Shown piece by piece: positions 59,402 through 64,000 of a stretch of DNA of 64,000 bases. The DNA is taken from the NCBI RefSeq assembly GCF_052180215.1, contig NZ_CP197471.1:1398001-1462000 (forward strand), given 5' to 3'. Under the pieces are notes generated by a model, which was not told where the DNA came from, did no database searches, and saw only the letters and a program-made list of their open reading frames with translations. Position 1 is the stretch's first letter. Each line of letters begins with the position of its first letter. The DNA comes from Pseudoneobacillus sp052180215 (GTDB lineage: Bacteria > Bacillota > Bacilli > Bacillales > Cytobacillaceae). The translations under genes and the position numbers were made by a program.

Positions 59402-59417
59402 GGTCTCTTCTTTTTTA
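59388..59417 (+). terminator. Terminator overlapping the end of ylmC
   Basis: AAGAAGAG / CTCTTCTT stem; the left arm encodes the last ylmC residues and a T run follows the right arm. Confidence 0.8.
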
Positions 59418-59482
59418 GGATAGATTATGTAAGTATACTTTTATATGGTAAACTATAGAAAACATATGAAGGACTGGGGAAA

Positions 59483-60301
59483 ATGGAACCATTTGTTTTA
59501 AAAACAAAGGAATACTTTTATTTACTGCAATGGGGAAATGAATTCCCGCAATTAACTGCAGGGTTTACGACGAAAAATGGCGGATATAGTAAAGAAGAAT
59601 TTTCTTCTTTAAATCTTGGTCTACACGTTGGCGATTCCAATGAATTGGTATGTAAAAATAAACAGAAGTTATCAGATCTTATACAAATTCAAACAACTAA
59701 TTGGGTTGCTGCGGAACAAACCCATGGTATAAATATAAAGAAAATCTCAAAGTCTGACAGTGGCAGAGGTACTTTTGAATACAGTGATTCCATTCGTGAT
59801 ACAGATGGCTTTTATACATCTGAAAAAGGGATTCTCCTTACACTTTGTTATGCTGATTGTGTTCCTATTTACTTTTTAGATAAGAAATCTAAAATGATTG
59901 GCGTTGCTCATGCAGGATGGAAGGGAACGGTTCATGGCATTGCTAGAGAAATGATTCAAAAGTGGACCCAAGAAGGAATTGATCCCAAAAACATATTAGT
60001 CGCAATTGGCCCCTCTATTTGCGAAAAATGTTATATAGTTGATGATTTTGTTATCGATTTTGTACAAAAGATACTAGAAGATGTCGAAGAAAAACCATAT
60101 AATCAAATAAAAGAGGGACAATATCAGCTAAACTTAAAACAACTTAACAAAATATTACTCATTCAATCTGGAGTTCTCGAATCAAATATTTCTGTTACGA
60201 ATTATTGTTCAAGCTGCCATCATAATGAATTTTTTTCACATCGACGGGATTATGGCAAATCGGGACGAATGATGGGCTTTATTGGTTGGAAGGAGGATTA
60301 A
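59483..60301 (+). CDS. ylmD: YlmD, YfiH/LACC1-family protein (peptidoglycan editing factor PgeF)
   Basis: A 272-residue member of the YfiH/LACC1 family. Relatives act as purine nucleoside phosphorylase/deaminase enzymes and, in E. coli, in peptidoglycan precursor editing. The metal-site motifs are intact: EQTHG near residue 75, TLCYADCVPIYF near 115, HAGWKGT near 139 and NYCSSCHHNEFFSHRRD near 240. Which reaction it serves in bacilli is not settled. The stop lies inside the ribosome-site region of ylmE. Confidence 0.9.
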   Translation: MEPFVLKTKEYFYLLQWGNEFPQLTAGFTTKNGGYSKEEFSSLNLGLHVGDSNELVCKNKQKLSDLIQIQTTNWVAAEQTHGINIKKISKSDSGRGTFEYSDSIRDTDGFYTSEKGILLTLCYADCVPIYFLDKKSKMIGVAHAGWKGTVHGIAREMIQKWTQEGIDPKNILVAIGPSICEKCYIVDDFVIDFVQKILEDVEEKPYNQIKEGQYQLNLKQLNKILLIQSGVLESNISVTNYCSSCHHNEFFSHRRDYGKSGRMMGFIGWKED

Positions 60302-60309
60302 CCTTTTTA

Positions 60310-60999
60310 ATGAAAGTAGTATCAAACTTAGAAAAAATTAGCCAAGAGATACAAGCTGCTTGCCTAAGAGCTTCTCGTAACCCTGATGAAATAAAAATAA
60401 TAGCTGTTACCAAATATGTAAGTACTGAAAGAGCAATAGAAGCTATTGAGGCTGGTATTACGAACCTGGGTGAAAATCGAGATGAAGGCTTATTAGAAAA
60501 GTGGAAGGTAATAGGGGATAGACCTTCATGGCATTATATTGGAACTCTTCAATCTAGGAAAGTAAAGAATATTATTGACATTGTCGATTATATTCATTCT
60601 CTTGACCGTATGTCACTCGCTGAGGAAATTAATAAGCGTGCCAATCAGCCAATTAAATGTTTTGTGCAAGTCAATGTTTCAGGTGAACAAACAAAACATG
60701 GACTATCACCTAATGAGGTTCTTCCTTTTATTGAAAATTTGAAGGAGTTTCCCCATATCATTATTGATGGATTAATGACAATGGCTCCTAACACAGATGA
60801 TGATAAAATCATTCGTCAATGTTTTCAAACCTTAAAATTACTTCAAGTTCAAATTGGGGAGAAAAATTGGGAACATGCTCCGTGTAAAGAGTTGTCAATG
60901 GGAATGTCCAATGATTTTAAAATTGCCATTGAAGTGGGAGCTACTATGGTGCGGATAGGGACAGCACTTGTAGGAGAAAAAGAGGAGGTGCAAGAATGA
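60310..60999 (+). CDS. ylmE: Pyridoxal phosphate homeostasis protein YlmE (YggS/PLPBP)
   Basis: A 229-residue YggS-family protein that binds pyridoxal phosphate and keeps its pool in balance. It has the PLP lysine in AVTKYVS near residue 35, GENRDEG near 55, WHYIGTLQSRK near 75 and LSMGMSNDFKIAIEVGAT near 196. ATG 60310 is chosen from homology of the start; GGAGG is 13 bases upstream, rather far. The end overlaps sepF by four bases. Confidence 0.93.
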   Translation: MKVVSNLEKISQEIQAACLRASRNPDEIKIIAVTKYVSTERAIEAIEAGITNLGENRDEGLLEKWKVIGDRPSWHYIGTLQSRKVKNIIDIVDYIHSLDRMSLAEEINKRANQPIKCFVQVNVSGEQTKHGLSPNEVLPFIENLKEFPHIIIDGLMTMAPNTDDDKIIRQCFQTLKLLQVQIGEKNWEHAPCKELSMGMSNDFKIAIEVGATMVRIGTALVGEKEEVQE

Positions 61000-61433
61000 G
61001 TATTAAATCAAAATTTAAAACATTTTTCTTTTTAGATGATGAATATGAAGAGCAAGAACACGAATATATTGAAGAAGAGATAGAGCCTGTCAAGTCGAAT
61101 AAACATGCTTCAGCGAAGCAAAATGTTGTTAGTCTGCAAAGTCTGCAAAAATCCTCTAAAATGATACTACTTGAACCAAGGGTATATGCGGAGGCCCAGG
61201 ACATTGCGGATCACTTAAAGAATCGCCGATCCGTTGTTGTGAATTTACAGCGTATCGACCATGACCAGGCAAAGCGAATTGTTGATTTCTTAAGTGGAAC
61301 CGTTTATGCAATTGGTGGCGATATACAAAAAATTGGTTCCAATATATTTTTATGCACACCAGATAATGTTGAAGTATCAGGTAATATCTCGGAAATTATG
61401 TATGAGCAGGATTATCAAGATAAGAGGTGGTAG
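60996..61433 (+). CDS. sepF: Cell division protein SepF
   Basis: SepF anchors and aligns FtsZ filaments at the membrane. The 145-residue protein has an N-terminal amphipathic helix (SIKSKFKTFFFLDD), an acidic linker and the SepF core (about residues 60-140) with LLEPRVYAEAQDIADHLKNR and FLSGTVYAIGGDIQKIG. GAGGAG precedes ATG, which overlaps ylmE (ATGA). Confidence 0.95.
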   Translation: MSIKSKFKTFFFLDDEYEEQEHEYIEEEIEPVKSNKHASAKQNVVSLQSLQKSSKMILLEPRVYAEAQDIADHLKNRRSVVVNLQRIDHDQAKRIVDFLSGTVYAIGGDIQKIGSNIFLCTPDNVEVSGNISEIMYEQDYQDKRW

Positions 61434-61439
61434 TTTTTA

Positions 61440-61703
61440 ATGGATGCAATTTTATATTTTCTTAGTTGGATTATTCAATTATATTCATGGGCTTTAATCA
61501 TTTATATATTATTATCCTGGTTTCCTAATGCAAGGGAATCATCCTTTGGACAATTTTTAGCTCGGATTTGTGAACCATATTTAGAACCTTTCAGAAGAAT
61601 TATTCCACCTTTAGGAATGATTGATATTTCACCGATTGTTGCCATTCTTGTTTTAAGGTTTGCAACGTCTGGATTAAGTCAGGTATTTCGCTGGATTGGC
61701 TAA
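61440..61703 (+). CDS. ylmG: YggT-family membrane protein YlmG
   Basis: An 87-residue YggT-family protein with two hydrophobic helices and the family blocks SWFPNARESSFGQFLARICE near residue 26 and PFRRIIPPLGMIDISPIVA near 50. The family is linked to membrane and division-site organisation without a known mechanism. It begins six bases after sepF, with AGAGGTGG in that gene. Confidence 0.92.
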   Translation: MDAILYFLSWIIQLYSWALIIYILLSWFPNARESSFGQFLARICEPYLEPFRRIIPPLGMIDISPIVAILVLRFATSGLSQVFRWIG

Positions 61704-61753
61704 AAATGATTCGTTACCCATGGCGCTTTTGTGAATGGATTTAAGGAGATTGT

Positions 61754-62527
61754 ATGAATATTTACCAACATTTTCGTCCGGAAGAGCGGGAATTTATTGA
61801 TCAAGTTATACAATGGAAAAACTACGTGGAAGATGCCTATACCCCTAAATTGACAGATTTTTTAGACCCTAGAGAACAACAAATCGTGAAACTAATAATC
61901 GGTGAAACAACGGATATCCGTTGTCATTTTTTTGGGGGAGCAGAATATACGGAACGTCAAAGAGCTTTGATTATACCTGAATACTATCAAGTTGAAAATG
62001 AGGACTATCAAATTAGTTTTTTTGAAATTGAATATCCAAAAAAATTTGTCAAAATAGAACATCCTCAGGTTCTAGGTAGTTTGATGTCACTTGGGATAAA
62101 AAGAGAAAAATTTGGCGATATTTTGATTGAAGGCGACCGAGTCCAAGTTGTGGTTGCTAAGGAAATTGATTCCTATATTCAGATGCAACTATCATCGATT
62201 GGTAGGGCCAAAATCAATTTAAAAGAAGTATCTTTTACCGATGTTATTACTATTCGTAATAAATGGGAAGAGGAAACGACCACAGTATCCTCTTTAAGAT
62301 TAGATACTGTTATTGCTGCTCTATATCACATTTCTCGTCAAAAATCCCAGCTTTTGATAGAACAGGGTCTAGTAAAAGTAAATTTTACTAACATTATTAA
62401 ACCTTCTTTTGAATGCGGAGAATTTGATTTGATTTCCGTTCGTGGATATGGGAGAACAAAAATATTATCGATAGAAGGCAAAACCAAAAAGGATAAGTGG
62501 CGAATAACGGCTGGAAAGCAAAAATAA
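61754..62527 (+). CDS. ylmH: S4-domain RNA-binding protein YlmH
   Basis: A 257-residue protein with an N-terminal YlmH domain (about residues 1-165) and a C-terminal S4 RNA-binding domain (about 182-245, SLRLDTVIAALYHISRQKSQ then GLVKVNF). Relatives associate with ribosomes or stalled peptidyl-tRNA on 50S subunits. AAGGAGA precedes the ATG. It sits in the sepF-divIVA string as in other bacilli. Confidence 0.92.
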   Translation: MNIYQHFRPEEREFIDQVIQWKNYVEDAYTPKLTDFLDPREQQIVKLIIGETTDIRCHFFGGAEYTERQRALIIPEYYQVENEDYQISFFEIEYPKKFVKIEHPQVLGSLMSLGIKREKFGDILIEGDRVQVVVAKEIDSYIQMQLSSIGRAKINLKEVSFTDVITIRNKWEEETTTVSSLRLDTVIAALYHISRQKSQLLIEQGLVKVNFTNIIKPSFECGEFDLISVRGYGRTKILSIEGKTKKDKWRITAGKQK

Positions 62528-62615
62528 TTGCCAAAATTAGCAGGAAAAACAAAAAGCATGTCGAATTATGCATAGTACATATAAAGAGATAATTTTGATG
62601 CTGGGAGGTGGCGTA

Positions 62616-63134
62616 ATGCCATTAACGCCGTTGGATATACACAATAAAGAATTTAATCGGGGATTTCGAGGTTACGATGAAGATGAAGTAAATGAGTTTC
62701 TTGATCAAGTGATTAAAGACTATGAACTAATTCTTCGTGAGAAAAAGGAACTTGATGAGCGTTTAAGTGAAATGAATCAAAGACTAAGCCACTTCACGAA
62801 TATTGAAGAAACATTAAATAAATCTATTGTCATTGCACAAGAAGCTGGGGAAGATGTAAAAAGAAATGCTCAAAAAGAGGCAAAATTAATTTTAAAAGAA
62901 GCAGAAAAAAATGCTGATCGTATTGTAAATGAAGCATTATCTAAGGCTAGGAAAATTGCCCTTGAAATTGAGGATCTAAAAAAACAATCAAAGGTATTTA
63001 GAACTCGTTTTAAAATGCTTATCGAAGCCCAGTTAGATATGCTTAATAATGATGATTGGGATCATCTGCTTCAATACGAAGTGGATGCCACTGAATTAAA
63101 AAGTTTACAAGCGGAAAATGAGACTAATTCTTGA
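62616..63134 (+). CDS. divIVA: Cell-pole and septum protein DivIVA
   Basis: DivIVA binds negatively curved membrane at poles and septa and recruits MinJ and others. The 172-residue protein begins MPLTPLDIHNKEFNRGFRGY (membrane-binding domain with the crossed-loop Phe and Arg), then EDEVNEFLDQVIKDYE and a long coiled coil (about residues 30-150). ATG 62616 follows GGGAGGTGG; the frame opens 16 codons upstream. Its stop overlaps the -35 box of the ileS promoter. Confidence 0.96.
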   Translation: MPLTPLDIHNKEFNRGFRGYDEDEVNEFLDQVIKDYELILREKKELDERLSEMNQRLSHFTNIEETLNKSIVIAQEAGEDVKRNAQKEAKLILKEAEKNADRIVNEALSKARKIALEIEDLKKQSKVFRTRFKMLIEAQLDMLNNDDWDHLLQYEVDATELKSLQAENETNS

Positions 63135-63160
63135 CGAATTGCTTATAACTAGCATATAAT
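63131..63160 (+). promoter_or_regulatory. Sigma-A promoter of ileS
   Basis: TTGACG (63131-63136) and TATAAT (63155-63160) with an 18-base spacer. The -35 box overlaps the divIVA stop codon. Confidence 0.75.
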
Positions 63161-63181
63161 TTCTTAATATAATTATAATAG

Positions 63182-63432
63182 TGCTAATGACAGTGATAGG
63201 GATAGTACATGGTCGCCTGCTTTTTGTAGCGAGATGAGGATGGTGTAAGCTCATCAAAGCATGATTAATGGAAAATCACCCTTGAGTCCCGACCTGAACC
63301 CTTTGTGAGGAAGTAGGATAGGCGTAAATTCACGTTACGAATGCTCAAAGTGGATTATTGTAAATAATCTATAAGGGTGGTACCGCGGGTAAAGTCTCTC
63401 GTCCCTTTTGGGATGAGGGGCTTTTTTATTTT
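63182..63432 (+). promoter_or_regulatory. T-box leader of ileS (isoleucine specifier ATC)
   Basis: The leader contains the T-box bulge sequence AAGGGTGGTACCGCG (63373-63387) followed by a terminator stem (TCTCGTCCC / GGGATGAGGG) and T run at about 63394-63432. In stem I, AGGG/CCCT closes an internal loop whose 3' side reads GAAAATCA; the ATC at 63275-63277 is the likely specifier codon for isoleucine, matching the downstream gene. Uncharged tRNA-Ile binding should favour the antiterminator and raise ileS expression. Confidence 0.95.
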
Positions 63433-63529
63433 TCCTTGTAACTCGAAGGAAGGCTATTGTATGAACCCCAAGTTTTGGGGTTATATTGTCAAAAGTATGT
63501 ATTTTATATAGGTTCAGGAGGAAAGGGAA

Positions 63530-64000
63530 ATGGATTTTAAAGATACTTTATTAATGCCGCAAACGGAATTTCCAATGAGAGGAAATTTACCTAAGCGCGA
63601 ACCTGAAATTCAGGATAAATGGAATGAAATGGATATTTATAAAAAAGTTCAAGAACGTACTGCTGGACGTCCTATGTATGTATTACATGATGGTCCTCCA
63701 TATGCAAATGGTGATATCCATATGGGGCATGCGTTAAACAAAATCTTAAAAGATTTTATTGTCCGTTTTAAATCAATGAGTGGATTTCAAGCCCCTTATG
63801 TACCTGGCTGGGATACTCATGGATTACCAATTGAACAGGCATTAACAAATAAAGGCGTAAAGCGTAAAGAAATGACTGTGGCTGAATTTAGAAAGCTTTG
63901 TGCTGAGTACGCATATGAGCAAATTGATAATCAGCGTGGACAATTCAAAAGACTGGGTGTAAGGGGAGATTGGGAAAACCCATACATCACCTTAAAGCCA
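63530..64000 (+). CDS. ileS: Isoleucyl-tRNA synthetase, N-terminal part
   Basis: IleS charges tRNA-Ile. The first 157 codons are present and the gene runs off the window. The class I HIGH-type motif appears as DIHMGHAL near residue 63, preceded by LHDGPPYANG and followed by VPGWDTHGLPIE, all typical of IleRS. AGGAGGAAAGG precedes the ATG, and a T-box leader controls it. Confidence 0.96.
   Translation, partial: MDFKDTLLMPQTEFPMRGNLPKREPEIQDKWNEMDIYKKVQERTAGRPMYVLHDGPPYANGDIHMGHALNKILKDFIVRFKSMSGFQAPYVPGWDTHGLPIEQALTNKGVKRKEMTVAEFRKLCAEYAYEQIDNQRGQFKRLGVRGDWENPYITLKP

Noticed and set aside
1..64000. CRISPR arrays, rRNA or tRNA genes, full insertion sequences
   Set aside because: No regularly spaced identical repeats, cloverleaf-like gene with CCA-end features, rRNA core sequence or transposase frame was seen.

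Overview
The window is an AT-rich stretch of a chromosome from an endospore-forming member of the Bacillaceae (Bacillus or a close genus). Gene order follows the Bacillus subtilis path from ftsW through the cta (cytochrome aa3) and ylb genes to the dcw (division and cell wall) cluster, the spoIIG operon and sigG, and on to sepF, divIVA and ileS. Sporulation genes (spoVD, spoVE, spoIIGA, sigE, sigG, gerR, ylbJ) and consensus Bacillus signals (GGAGG ribosome sites, sigma-F promoter, T-box, Spo0A-type promoter) support this. I cannot name the species.

Layout. 1-234 is the tail of an ftsW-type gene. 268-8469 holds haem A synthesis and cytochrome c oxidase (ctaA opposite ctaB, then ctaCDEF, ctaG and ctaM). 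8508-22505 is the ylb region (ylbB to ylbL with rsmD and coaD), carrying several small extra genes and four copies of a short inverted-repeat element. 22606-26071 is an accessory island between ylbL and ylbM: a membrane protein, a secreted subtilisin, an HTH-TPR regulator and a 44-codon exported-peptide gene. 26094-30394 returns to ylbM, ylbN, rpmF, gerR and ylbP with a crotonase-family gene inserted. 30677-33855 is a three-gene biotin-dependent acyl-CoA carboxylase operon. 34025-37019 is panE, a DUF3397 gene and bshC. 37374-55984 is the dcw cluster from mraZ to ftsZ, which lacks murG between spoVE and murB and has an extra Mur-ligase N-terminal-domain gene between murE and mraY. 56317-58966 is spoIIGA-sigE-sigG. 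59135-63134 is ylmC to divIVA. The window ends in a T-box leader and the first 157 codons of ileS.

The two most notable observations are these. (1) The subtilisin, RNPP-type regulator and pro-peptide at 23274-26071 look like a self-contained cell-cell signalling module that may control a protease; strong palindromes lie in front of the regulator. (2) Six copies of an approximately 170-bp non-coding element have GGCTSTTTTC-type terminal inverted repeats and 8-bp target duplications (four perfect, two 7/8), which I interpret as an active or recently active MITE family.

Many start codons were moved from the longest reading frame to the codon with a properly spaced Shine-Dalgarno sequence. Notable are a CTG start for ylbC and TTG starts for ctaA, ytvI-like, ylbJ, ylbK, ylbN, murD, spoIIGA, sigE and sigG. 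All identifications were made by reading motifs and recalling families; no database search was run.
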